44,516 nt of DNA. Source: Thermoplasmata archaeon. Its GTDB lineage: Archaea; Thermoplasmatota; Thermoplasmata; Thermoplasmatales; Thermoplasmataceae. Under the pieces are notes generated by a model, which ran no database searches, was not told the DNA's origin, and saw only the letters and a program-made list of their open reading frames with translations. The position numbers and the translations under genes were made by a program. Within the stretch, counting starts at the first letter, position 1. Each line of letters starts with the position of its first letter. Of the stretch, positions 35,125 to 43,160 are shown one piece after another. The DNA lies in the NCBI GenBank assembly GCA_021797055.1, contig JAKAAI010000006.1, positions 1-44,516 of the forward strand, given 5' to 3'.

Positions 35125-35133
35125 TATTTAAAT
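35125..35133 (-). promoter_or_regulatory. TATA box of the hsp20-regulator operon
   Basis: ATTTAAATA on the minus strand lies 52-60 nt upstream of the hsp20 ATG. It predicts a leader of about 30 nt containing the GGAGTG ribosome site. A repressor site overlapping the TATA or start region would be expected but I see no clear palindrome. Confidence 0.5.
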
Positions 35134-35170
35134 GTTTTGAATATCAAAAATAACGGTAAATGCACTATTT

Positions 35171-35818
35171 TCAAGTATCGCCTGAAACTGAGTTCTTTTT
35201 TCTGTAACCGTAATAATAGAGAAGCGCGAGTACCACAACCCCGGCTGCTGCAGCTGCGTATGTTATATTGTCTGATATTCCCATTATACTGTTCCAGGCG
35301 TTGCCGAGATGGAATCCAATGTAAAGTAAGACCGCATCCCAGATTATCATTCCTGCCACTGTATAGAGAATGAATCTGGTTATCCTCATCCTTCCAAAAC
35401 CTGCTGGAATGGAGATGAATGTTCTGAAGATGGGAACTAAACGTGTACCAAAGACAGCAATATCTCCATATTTGTTGAACCAGTTATTCACACGATCTAT
35501 GCTCTTTTCACTGACTCCAACTTTTTTCCCATAGATCTTAACGAACTCCATTCCGCCCTTATCACCTAAAAGATATGCCAATAGAGCTCCTACAAGATTG
35601 CCTGTTGTCCCAGCAATCAGAACTAAAATATAAGCGGGTATTCCTAAGTATGAGGGTAGCTCATTCTTAAAAATAAGGTATCCTGAAAATGCCATTACAA
35701 CTTCAGATGGTATTGGTAAGAGGAGACCTTCAAGAACCATTAGAGCAAATATACCCGGGTACTGGACATTCTCAATAAAATTTGTAATATATGTAATTAC
35801 AAGTCCTACAATAGTCAT
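35171..35818 (-). CDS. DedA/SNARE-associated family membrane protein
   Basis: A 215-residue polytopic protein with the DedA signatures: EGLLLPIPSEVVMAFSGYL with the conserved acidic and proline residues, GNLVGALLAYLLGDKGG, and FGTRLVPIFRTFISIPAGFGRM with its conserved arginines. DedA proteins are proposed lipid flippases or proton-coupled transporters, some moving polyprenyl phosphate carriers. Its ATG directly abuts the TAA of the dCMP deaminase gene upstream, so the two form an operon without a clear functional link. Confidence 0.92.
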   Translation of the reverse strand: MTIVGLVITYITNFIENVQYPGIFALMVLEGLLLPIPSEVVMAFSGYLIFKNELPSYLGIPAYILVLIAGTTGNLVGALLAYLLGDKGGMEFVKIYGKKVGVSEKSIDRVNNWFNKYGDIAVFGTRLVPIFRTFISIPAGFGRMRITRFILYTVAGMIIWDAVLLYIGFHLGNAWNSIMGISDNITYAAAAAGVVVLALLYYYGYRKKNSVSGDT

Positions 35819-36346
35819 TTAGTCTTCCCCTTCCAGGCCAGAATATTCACCCAGCATAACCTTTACCTCAGCTGGCTTCAGAGAGAACTGCCTTCTAACA
35901 ATATTTGACTCTAAGAACATTAGCTCTGATAGCTCATCTGGATAGCCTTCGGCATAAATAATCTCAGTGATTTTCGCGTTAATGATCATTTTTGCGCATA
36001 CTACACATGGATGTGTTGTGACATAAATCTTGGAATCTTTTATACTCGAACCGTGCACTGCAGCCTGAATAATTGCATTCTGCTCAGCATGTAGGCCACG
36101 ACAAAGTTCATGTCTTTCACCGGATTTAACATTCATATCATCGCGGATACAGCCCACATCACTGCAATTCGCCAGTCCGGATGGTGGCCCATTGTACCCG
36201 GTAGCGATTATGTTGCGGTCCTTGACAATTATTGCACCAACTTTCCGCCTGATACAGTTAGCCCTGGATGCAGCGAGAAATGCCATTCTCATGAAGTACT
36301 CGTCCCAACTAGGTCTATGGTTATCTTGCAATGTGGCGTAATGCAT
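35819..36346 (-). CDS. dCMP/cytidine deaminase family protein (ComEB/Dcd type)
   Basis: A 175-residue zinc deaminase with [15 protein letters not shown] (zinc His and catalytic Glu) and [16 protein letters not shown] (two zinc Cys). An extra Cys/His-rich insertion before it ([14 protein letters not shown]) is typical of deoxycytidylate deaminases. It would convert dCMP to dUMP for thymidylate synthesis. This complements the dUTPase-like enzyme at 1759-2223, which also produces dUMP. The ATG at 36346 lies about 25 nt after a TATA-like GATAAAAG. DedA is translated from the next codon after the stop. Confidence 0.92.
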   Translation of the reverse strand: MHYATLQDNHRPSWDEYFMRMAFLAASRANCIRRKVGAIIVKDRNIIATGYNGPPSGLANCSDVGCIRDDMNVKSGERHELCRGLHAEQNAIIQAAVHGSSIKDSKIYVTTHPCVVCAKMIINAKITEIIYAEGYPDELSELMFLESNIVRRQFSLKPAEVKVMLGEYSGLEGED

Positions 36347-36449
36347 AAGCTATGATTTAACTTTTATCTTGAAATATCTCGAAAAATAGAAAAACAATAT
36401 ATATCTTATAAGAGAAAACGATTACCTCTTTATTGGTGGCATTAATAAA

Positions 36450-37556
36450 ATGGATCTCCCCAGTGTAGTTTCAGTTAATGAATCCTTTTACCCCCATCAG
36501 GGAGGCGCTGAGATCAGGGCATTCGAAACTCTTACTAGGTTATCCAAGAAGGGTTTTTCCGTGAAGGTATTAACGAATCCATTCCCAGAAAAGATCGATG
36601 TGCCGGGCCTCGATATGGAATACATCACAGATTTGAATGAATCCCAGTATTTTAAAAGTGGATCAAGGAAGTATATGGGGGTCAGGGAATTCAGCTATAG
36701 AATTAAAAACAGGTTGAAGCATGATTCGCAGGAGGACATGTTTGTATTTGATGAGTTTCCTCTCTTACCAGCCATTAAAGGAGCAGACGCATTACCAGGG
36801 AACAAAACTAAATTTTTCACATGGCATGAGGTTCTCGGCAGGTATTACAGTCAGAGAGGTCTTCTCTGGAGGATAGCCGCGCGCTGGGAAAACAAGGTAG
36901 CTAGAAGTTTCACAAACAATATTGCAGTGTCAAACAGTGTCGCCTCTATGGTGAAGAATAACTACAATATACCAAATGTTTCAGTGGTTGAGAACGGTAT
37001 AAACTCATACGACTACCAAAAGCAGTGTGGAAAGGAATGGGGTAAGTTGATTTATATCGGTCGCCTGGAACCTCATAAAAGGATAGACCAGCTTGTAAAG
37101 AAGTTGAAATACTTTCCAGAATTTAATTTAGAGGTTATAGGCAGCGGGAGCCTCGAAAACCAGATACACAATCTGGCGAGAGGTGCGAACAATATCAATT
37201 TTCTCGGTAATCTAGGCAAAGATGAAATGATAGATCATCTGGTGAAGTCATGGATATTTGTCATGCCAAGCTATCGGGAGGGTTTTTCTATTGCTTCGCT
37301 TGAGGCGATGGCGGCTTCTGTTCCGGTCACAACAATAGGCGGACCTTACAATATGGCTGCCAATGAGATAATAAGAAACGGCGAAAACGGCATTGTAGCA
37401 AGCGATTTTGATGATATGTTTAATAAGATCAAGGCACTCTATGCCGATGAATCTGCATGGGGGCGTCTCAGCATGAATGCAAAGGAATTCTCCAAGAGAT
37501 ATGACTGGGAAGTTATAACTGAAAAACTTTCAAAAACATTATTGTCTTCATGGTAA
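36450..37556 (+). CDS. GT4-family glycosyltransferase
   Basis: A 368-residue GT-B-fold transferase. The N-terminal domain starts VVSVNESFYPHQGGAEIRAF, a typical GT4 acceptor-loop sequence. The donor-binding domain has LIYIGRLEPHKRIDQLVK, the EX7E pair in YREGFSIASLEAMAASVPV, and GENGIVASD. It would transfer a sugar from a nucleotide donor to a lipid carrier or glycan on the cytoplasmic side. A TATA box near 36398-36405 and GGTGG before the ATG suggest a leadered transcript. The next gene overlaps its end by 7 bp, forming a two-gene glycosylation operon. Confidence 0.93.
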   Translation: MDLPSVVSVNESFYPHQGGAEIRAFETLTRLSKKGFSVKVLTNPFPEKIDVPGLDMEYITDLNESQYFKSGSRKYMGVREFSYRIKNRLKHDSQEDMFVFDEFPLLPAIKGADALPGNKTKFFTWHEVLGRYYSQRGLLWRIAARWENKVARSFTNNIAVSNSVASMVKNNYNIPNVSVVENGINSYDYQKQCGKEWGKLIYIGRLEPHKRIDQLVKKLKYFPEFNLEVIGSGSLENQIHNLARGANNINFLGNLGKDEMIDHLVKSWIFVMPSYREGFSIASLEAMAASVPVTTIGGPYNMAANEIIRNGENGIVASDFDDMFNKIKALYADESAWGRLSMNAKEFSKRYDWEVITEKLSKTLLSSW

Positions 37557-39073
37557 ATTTTAGAAATGCTATTGTTCCGCTAACTGTTTTTATAATTGCA
37601 GTGGTTATCAGAGCAGCTATTTTTTATGGAACTAAAGTGCCAACAGGTGACGCAGGTGAATTCGCCACCTTTGAAAGGGAAATCTATCTAAATAAAGGAA
37701 TGGTTCCAAGACTAAATGAGGTTTATTATCCAGGCAGCCTGTATATTTATCCACCGTCAATTTTTCTCTTCCTATATTATTTGAATGAAATCCTGTCTTC
37801 ATTAATACCAATAAATGGCTACCTCTGGTTGAATGAACTGCTCTACCTCGCCATATTTACAAGTGCCATGCAGTCGATCATACTATATTTATATCTTAAG
37901 AAATACCAGAATGCAGTTGAAAGTGTCTTTTCTGTCTTCATGTTGATATTTTTCGATGTATCAATATATGCTCTTTCCTGGGGAGGCTATCCATACATTG
38001 TATCAACTTTCTTTCTTGTCCTGCTTCTGATCACACTGGAGCGTAGATGTACCGGAAAGTCCTGGACATTCTATTCAGTGGTTCTAATAATTATGATAGC
38101 TTTCACGCATGATCTAACCTACTTTTTTTCAGAGTTATGCATATTTGGCATTCTGATATTTGATCTCGTAAAAAAGGATTTTAAGCCTGCTCTATCATCT
38201 CTATCCGTACTGATTGCAGGTGCCGCTGCGGGAATCTACTGGTGGCTTCCAAGAATTCGGTTTGTAATAGGCGCGATAACTGTTCCTACTTCTTCCGGAA
38301 CTGGGATATTCAATCCAGTAGTCACTAAAACTGTGCTATTCCAGGCAGTCCCTTTTATGATACCTGTTATTTTTGTCGCTTTGCTGGAACTATATGCAAC
38401 TATAACGTTGAGGAAAGTAGAACCTCTTGATACGTTTTCCATTGCACTCATCTGCAGCCTGGCAGGCCTGGCCTTTATTCCTGTGGATTTGACCATAACT
38501 GGCAGGATAGCGCTTTATTCTTATACGTTGCTAATGATAATTGTATTGAAAAATCTTAAGATAATATCGGAATCCGGTCTTTATAAAAAAACATTGTTGG
38601 GGAGGAAGAAATATCTACTAACTATCCTCTCAATCTTTATCGTTGTTGCGGGACCAACTCAAATAGTAATGGCAAATCATACGGTATCCTACTATAATTC
38701 AGGGGATTTTGCTTACAGCCAGAGTCTGATAACCTATGGTCAGCAGCATTTTAATAATTCAACTGTAATTGCTCCAAGTATTGGAAACTACCTGTCTGCT
38801 GAAACAGGGGCCAGAGTAATTATTTATTCTGGTTTCATAGTCGGGTTGGATGAAATCCAGGAAAGAAATGCTGCCCTTTCGGTTATACTGAATTCAACTT
38901 CAAAGGCTGCACTTGCAAACATTTCAGAGTTCGATATTAAATATATTGTAGTGCAGAACATTTACCTCAATACAACCATTGATGGCTATTTGATCACTTT
39001 TCCAGCCTTATATTACATGTATCTTGGTACATTTGGTTCCTATACACTGTATGAGGTCAGACCAGGGCTATAG
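37550..39073 (+). CDS. Multi-pass membrane protein, probable GT-C-type glycosyltransferase
   Basis: A 507-residue protein with about twelve hydrophobic helices. The first extracytoplasmic loop holds an acidic motif (TGDAGEFATFEREIYLNKG, with Asp, Glu and Asp/Glu pairs), followed by YPGSLYIYPPSIF, as seen in GT-C enzymes that use polyprenyl-phosphate sugars. A soluble C-terminal domain (about 385-507) carries several N-x-S/T sites. Overlap with the GT4 gene supports a role in surface glycan assembly or protein N-glycosylation. The exact family is not certain; it lacks the WWDYG oligosaccharyltransferase motif, so it is not a normal AglB. Confidence 0.7.
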   Translation: MVNFRNAIVPLTVFIIAVVIRAAIFYGTKVPTGDAGEFATFEREIYLNKGMVPRLNEVYYPGSLYIYPPSIFLFLYYLNEILSSLIPINGYLWLNELLYLAIFTSAMQSIILYLYLKKYQNAVESVFSVFMLIFFDVSIYALSWGGYPYIVSTFFLVLLLITLERRCTGKSWTFYSVVLIIMIAFTHDLTYFFSELCIFGILIFDLVKKDFKPALSSLSVLIAGAAAGIYWWLPRIRFVIGAITVPTSSGTGIFNPVVTKTVLFQAVPFMIPVIFVALLELYATITLRKVEPLDTFSIALICSLAGLAFIPVDLTITGRIALYSYTLLMIIVLKNLKIISESGLYKKTLLGRKKYLLTILSIFIVVAGPTQIVMANHTVSYYNSGDFAYSQSLITYGQQHFNNSTVIAPSIGNYLSAETGARVIIYSGFIVGLDEIQERNAALSVILNSTSKAALANISEFDIKYIVVQNIYLNTTIDGYLITFPALYYMYLGTFGSYTLYEVRPGL

Positions 39074-39079
39074 AATGTG

Positions 39080-40651
39080 TCATCTGTATTTACCGTGATT
39101 AATTTTTCTGCGATAAAACAAGACACTTGTTGAAAGCAAAACGGGTATAACGGTTCCAGATAATATGTATAAATACGATACGGGAAGGAAGTTTATAGCA
39201 ATCGTTCGCCAGGAACCGTTGATTATCAGTTTGGATATATGCTGAATTATATACCCTTTTATGCCTGGTACAACGACAGAATATGAACCATTGGATTCAA
39301 CGAAAGTAATAGTACTGTCTTTTGATGATCTCATAGAACCGTTTAAATCGATGGACCATTTAACATTCTTCGGGAGACCTGATTCCCGGAACTCAACTTC
39401 GTAAGGAATTGTCTTAGTTAAACCAAAGGAGATTACCGAAAGTGAATCTGAAAGTTGATTGACAATATACAGGTTACCGTTCAATTTATCAAACGAAAAA
39501 TCAGATGGATCTGTACCTACTCCAATGTTTCCAATTAACGTTAGAGTTGTTCCGTTTATTACGGATATTGTGTTGGAACATGCGTTTGCAATATATACCA
39601 GACCATTCCGCGGATTCATGAATATATTTCTAGGATGTAATCCAACATGGATGTTTTTTACGATTTTACAATTTGAGGTATTTATTACTGAAACAGTATT
39701 TGAAAGCTCATTCGTTATAAATGTGAATCCACTGCTCTCATCATAGAAGAGTTCCCGTGGGGAACATCCGACGCTTACAGTATTCATAACATCATAACTT
39801 GTCGTATTTATTACAGTGAGTGAATCTGAAAATTTGTTCAGAACAAGTAATCTATTTGTCTGAGTGAGTGCCATTTCTACCGGTCTCGCCCCAACAGAGA
39901 TTGTGCATGTTATGTTATTTGATCTGGTGTTTATAATGGACACCGTATTATGGCAATAATTCGCTACATACAGGGTTGAGGTCTTTGTATTGAGCAGCAT
40001 GGCAACAGGTCCGCAACCAACTGAGATATTTTTTTCAATTTTATCTTTTGTTAAATTTATTACTGAAATAGTGCTCGAAAGATAATTTGAAACATAGAGT
40101 GTATCCGTTCCCTGATTTAGACAGAGAAAATCTGGACTTTTGCCTACCGTGATATTTTCGGTCAGTCGTCCAGAGAATGTATTGATAACTGAAACTGAAT
40201 CTGAGAGCTCGTTTGCGACATATATCTTACCTGTTTGGGTGTCAAATGAGACTGAGAATGGTTCTGCTCCAGTCAGTGCTCCTTCGCTAACGCAATTATC
40301 GGACAGATTGACTATCTGTGTTATATTATTATTCCATGAAAATGCATAGAGTTCATTGTTTTGCGGATCGATTATGACATTATTTGGGTATGAATTTGAC
40401 GCAGGTAAATTATAGTTTCCTGGAAATATTGAGTTGTTCCGCAAATCTATGGTGCATTTGACAAATCCTGCACCTCCGGTGTAAAATGCTCCAAAAGACT
40501 GATTTTTTTCCGTTGCCGACACTCCGTACAGGTTTATATTATGATGGACCGAAGTAGAGTCATTCGAAAGGATATTGAAGGTTATGAGAAGTATCATGAT
40601 TATCATAAGTACAGCGGTAATTTTTCCGGTGAACTTACTAAGCTTGTGCAC
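39080..40651 (-). CDS. Surface YVTN beta-propeller protein with two membrane anchors
   Basis: A 523-residue protein with an N-terminal hydrophobic helix (about 11-28), eight repeats of roughly 42 residues with the YVTN-type core (ANELSDSVSVINT, SNYLSSTISVINL, TNELSNTVSVINT and similar), a C-terminal beta domain beginning EFRESGLPKNVKWSIDLNG, a module common in Thermoplasmata surface proteins, and a final helix near residue 500. At least 15 N-x-S/T sequons indicate heavy glycosylation. The role is probably binding or adhesion at the cell surface; no enzyme motif is visible. The GTG start is supported by a TATA box 29 nt upstream. It is convergent with the GT-C-like gene. Confidence 0.88.
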   Translation of the reverse strand: MHKLSKFTGKITAVLMIIMILLITFNILSNDSTSVHHNINLYGVSATEKNQSFGAFYTGGAGFVKCTIDLRNNSIFPGNYNLPASNSYPNNVIIDPQNNELYAFSWNNNITQIVNLSDNCVSEGALTGAEPFSVSFDTQTGKIYVANELSDSVSVINTFSGRLTENITVGKSPDFLCLNQGTDTLYVSNYLSSTISVINLTKDKIEKNISVGCGPVAMLLNTKTSTLYVANYCHNTVSIINTRSNNITCTISVGARPVEMALTQTNRLLVLNKFSDSLTVINTTSYDVMNTVSVGCSPRELFYDESSGFTFITNELSNTVSVINTSNCKIVKNIHVGLHPRNIFMNPRNGLVYIANACSNTISVINGTTLTLIGNIGVGTDPSDFSFDKLNGNLYIVNQLSDSLSVISFGLTKTIPYEVEFRESGLPKNVKWSIDLNGSMRSSKDSTITFVESNGSYSVVVPGIKGYIIQHISKLIINGSWRTIAINFLPVSYLYILSGTVIPVLLSTSVLFYRRKINHGKYR

Positions 40652-40672
40652 ATTGTATTTATGTTTTTCAGG

Positions 40673-40680
40673 AATATAAA
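40673..40680 (-). promoter_or_regulatory. TATA box for the YVTN protein gene
   Basis: TTTATATT on the minus strand starts 29 nt before the GTG at 40651, supporting a leaderless message from that codon. Confidence 0.6.
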
Positions 40681-41249
40681 CATTAGAGGATTGCTAAAAA
40701 CTTCCATCCAAAGGTTTTGTCACTACCACATGAACAACATCGAAGATTCTATACTATATTCAGATCATGTGAGCGAGGAGATTGATGCACCAGGTATTCC
40801 ATTAACAAGTATATAAGAATGAATTTCTTTTGAGAGGATAAGGCCATTTCTGATCTCCAATAGAATTATTCACAAAAGGACGAAAAACGAATTATAATCC
40901 AATTATATTGATAAAGATTCTTCTATTGCATCAGTGGTATAGTCTTTCGGTCCACAGGTGGAAAAATAATCCAGACAAAAAACTCCTTCATGAATTTTCC
41001 TAGATTTTCAGAGAATCTGCCTGATTGAATTACAATATAGTATTTCCCGGCGCCTTTATCAGAGACATGAAATGATGGCCTGTTATCCGCTGAATTAAGA
41101 GATCAGGTAATGAATAAAGGAAGATCCTTTTGATGGATAAAATACAGGACGCTTTATTCACCGTGCAAGATAAGAGAGATTACCGCAAACTTTAGTATGA
41201 AGATGCAAAAACTAGAGGATCGAAGAATAATGATAATTTCAAGACATAA
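40681..41249. other. Gene-free stretch of about 570 bp
   Basis: No convincing frame or RNA gene is visible between the YVTN promoter and the TATA element at 41250. Stops are frequent in all frames, and the only plus-strand ORF entering it (from 40541) is a shadow of the YVTN gene. Confidence 0.55.
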
Positions 41250-41259
41250 TTTATAAATA
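41250..41259 (+). promoter_or_regulatory. Strong TATA box upstream of a very short ORF
   Basis: TTTATAAATA is among the best TATA matches in the window. It is 28-30 nt before a GTG that opens a 45-codon frame, the spacing of a leaderless gene here. Confidence 0.5.
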
Positions 41260-41279
41260 CACATTCCATAGCTATCAGC

Positions 41280-41417
41280 GTGGCTTCAGTCCATGATTTA
41301 TCCTCAAGAGTTATGCCTGTATTTTTCCACTGCCGTTATGACCGGAAATTAGATCCGTTAGTATATATTGAGGCTTCACGGAATTCCCAAGTGGATATGC
41401 CATTCAACTCTACGTGA
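41280..41417 (+). CDS. Short ORF, possibly the start of a truncated gene
   Basis: The GTG at 41280 opens 45 codons ending TGA at 41415-41417. The peptide starts MASVHDLSSRVMPVFFHCRY and contains LDPLVYIEASR. It reads like the N-terminus of a larger protein that has been cut off 45 nt before the tRNA-Val gene. I recognise no family. The TATA spacing is the main support; a chance ORF or a non-coding transcript from the same promoter is also possible. Confidence 0.3.
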   Translation: MASVHDLSSRVMPVFFHCRYDRKLDPLVYIEASRNSQVDMPFNST

Positions 41418-41462
41418 AAATGGTTTTTATGGTATCTGGCACAAACTAAACCGCATATAGAA

Positions 41463-41535
41463 TGGGCCCGACCGGATTCGAACCGGTGACCACCGCCTTG
41501 TAAGGGCGGTATCATAACCACTAGACTACGAGCCC
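41463..41535 (-). tRNA. tRNA-Val (TAC anticodon)
   Basis: On the minus strand the acceptor GGGCTCG pairs with CGGGCCC (one U-G pair), with discriminator A. The anticodon stem CCGCC/GGCGG encloses CTTACAA, giving anticodon TAC for valine. The T arm is ACCGG-TTCGAAT-CCGGT. No intron is seen and CCA is not encoded. It lies alone in a gene-poor stretch. Confidence 0.96.
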
Positions 41536-42261
41536 AGATCAGACTGTAATTTCTCAGTTAATAATATCTGTTTGTTTTGTTTGAATGAGCCGATCCCACA
41601 TGTTTGTCAACATAAATGCAGAGGAGTGAACGGCTTGTATATCGCCAGAGCTTATGCTAACTGCAGAAAATAGAAGTGAAATAAGCTATTGGATTGGTTC
41701 AAAAAAATGCATGACAAATATAACAGTACCCTTGTAAATGGAGATCAATAATCTGGTGGATCCATCGCTCCTCTTGAGTTCAAGAGCCCCTTTGAAGAGA
41801 GAAATAAAGGAAGGGTAGGTCATCTCATCAAGATACCAAATATAATCTTGACAATCCTTTCGAAACTTCAGTCATTGCGTAGCTTCTACCTTCAGATCAA
41901 TTGACGAAAATTCCATAATATAAGCATGGATCACATGCGTAACAAATGGCAGCGATAGAAGTATATTCAGGAAGGCAAGGAAGATTACCATGGGTATTTA
42001 ATCCCTTTGTGCAAATTCCGGTAGTGAACTGCTAGAACCGCACCCGCGAAGAATGGAGAAAATATTCAGGGAGAATGCATTAATGCTTCCACAAAATCTT
42101 GAGTGTCTCTCATGTTTCAAGATAGTTGAACTTATTGGGAATCCTTCACACGGAATGAACGGGACAGACATGTTAAATATTGAAAGAGATGGAATGTTCA
42201 AACATATTCCGAGATCAGAAGAGAATCATGCAGGAAGCGGTAAAAGCAACCTGACATGATT

Positions 42262-42296
42262 ATACTGCACAGAGTAATGCTTCGCAGATGCAGTAT
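42262..42296. repeat. 8-bp inverted repeat, possible hairpin
   Basis: ATACTGCA (42262-42269) and TGCAGTAT (42289-42296) are perfect inverted copies around a 19-nt loop. The nested CACAGAG (42268-42274) can alternatively pair with CTCTGTG (42305-42311) in the adjoining 20-bp repeat. It could be a terminator-like or mobile-element end structure. Confidence 0.5.
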
Positions 42297-42315
42297 TATA
42301 AGACCTCTGTGAAAT
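42296..42315 (+). repeat. 20-bp repeat, copy 1
   Basis: TTATAAGACCTCTGTGAAAT here is identical to the last 20 bases of the window (44497-44516), in the same orientation. It lies in the gene-poor region before the Rieske gene. Confidence 0.85.
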
Positions 42316-42440
42316 GACACATACGACAGATGCAAACGATCCTTGCAATACACTTTTTGTTAGAAAATCATTTATTTTATTTATTAAATAGGAAATTCTA
42401 CATAACAAGATTTAAAAAAGATAATTAAATTCCCTATTGG

Positions 42441-43154
42441 ATGCCAGAAGACGAAGTTAAGGATAAATCAAGGAGAACTTTTTTGAAAGCTATGATTGTT
42501 CTTTCGGCTGGCGCGGCGGTTGCAAGTGTCTTGAAGGGTGGAATTACTAATCTGGTCGCCCCCTCTGTCGGATTAACAAGTTTTCCCTCCTTACTCATAG
42601 TAGATGCTTCAGGGAAACCACTGATTGCAGACGACGTCCCCACAAGCACTGATACACCATTTCTCTTTGACTATCCGTTGCAGGATGATCCAAACTTTCT
42701 GCTGAATTTGAATAAACCTATTAGTGCTTCGACTGTTTCGATCCCTGCGACTGGAACCTCATATCAGGCTCCTGCCGGAGTTGGTCCTAACAATAATATA
42801 GTTGCCTTTAGTGCAATTTGTCAGCATCTTGGTTGCAAGCCACCAGAAATTCATTATTACACACCAGGTTCATCTGTTTTGGGAACTTCTTTTAGCGGCT
42901 CGACTAATCCAGGATATATTCACTGCTCCTGTCATGGCAGTACATATGACCCAAGCAAGGGAGCTGCGGTTATAACTGGTCCGACCATACACCCTCTGCC
43001 TCCTGTTGAACTTGTTTATAACAGCGATAAAACACTCACAGCAGTCGGTATGACGAAAGGTTCCCCGACGATTTACGGGAGAGTCAGTGATTTAAGTGGC
43101 GGAAATCCATTATCTGGAACAACAACGCAGGCCACATATTTGAGTCCTGGGTGA
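42441..43154 (+). CDS. Rieske 2Fe-2S protein of a bc-type respiratory complex
   Basis: A 237-residue Rieske protein. The N-terminus has a twin-arginine motif (KDKSRRTFLKAM) followed by a hydrophobic stretch, consistent with Tat-dependent export and membrane anchoring. The cluster motifs CQHLGC and CSCHGSTYD supply two Cys and two His ligands plus the disulfide cysteines. A proline-rich GPTIHPLPPVEL segment follows. It would pass electrons from quinol via cytochrome b to a downstream acceptor, with the cluster outside the membrane. ATG at 42441 follows TTTAAAAA by 30 nt. The cytochrome b gene starts 6 nt after its stop. Confidence 0.95.
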   Translation: MPEDEVKDKSRRTFLKAMIVLSAGAAVASVLKGGITNLVAPSVGLTSFPSLLIVDASGKPLIADDVPTSTDTPFLFDYPLQDDPNFLLNLNKPISASTVSIPATGTSYQAPAGVGPNNNIVAFSAICQHLGCKPPEIHYYTPGSSVLGTSFSGSTNPGYIHCSCHGSTYDPSKGAAVITGPTIHPLPPVELVYNSDKTLTAVGMTKGSPTIYGRVSDLSGGNPLSGTTTQATYLSPG

Positions 43155-43160
43155 AATTAA

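Larger units (their letters stand above)
41536..42440. other. Gene-poor stretch of about 0.9 kb, possibly decayed sequence
   Basis: No intact gene is convincing. Several short frames have protein-like composition: one from an ATG at about 41946 that reads AIEVYSGRQGRLPWVFNPFV before a stop, one around 41757-41900, and a 68-codon frame at 42053-42259. They lie in different frames and may be remnants of disrupted genes or chance. The right part holds an inverted repeat and the 20-bp repeat listed separately, then the Rieske promoter (TTTAAAAA at 42411, 30 nt before its ATG). Confidence 0.5.

Noticed and set aside
39080..40651. Repeats in the YVTN gene as a CRISPR or DNA tandem array
   Set aside because: The periodicity of about 125 bp is at protein level with diverged DNA, and there are no constant repeats with unique spacers. 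No CRISPR array or cas gene is visible in the window.
40541..40816. 91-codon plus-strand ORF overlapping the YVTN gene start
   Set aside because: Most of it is the reverse of the signal/anchor region of the YVTN gene; no promoter or ribosome site fits it.
42053..42259. 68-codon ORF as an intact gene
   Set aside because: No recognisable domain, no TATA box at leaderless spacing and no ribosome site; kept only as part of a possibly decayed region.
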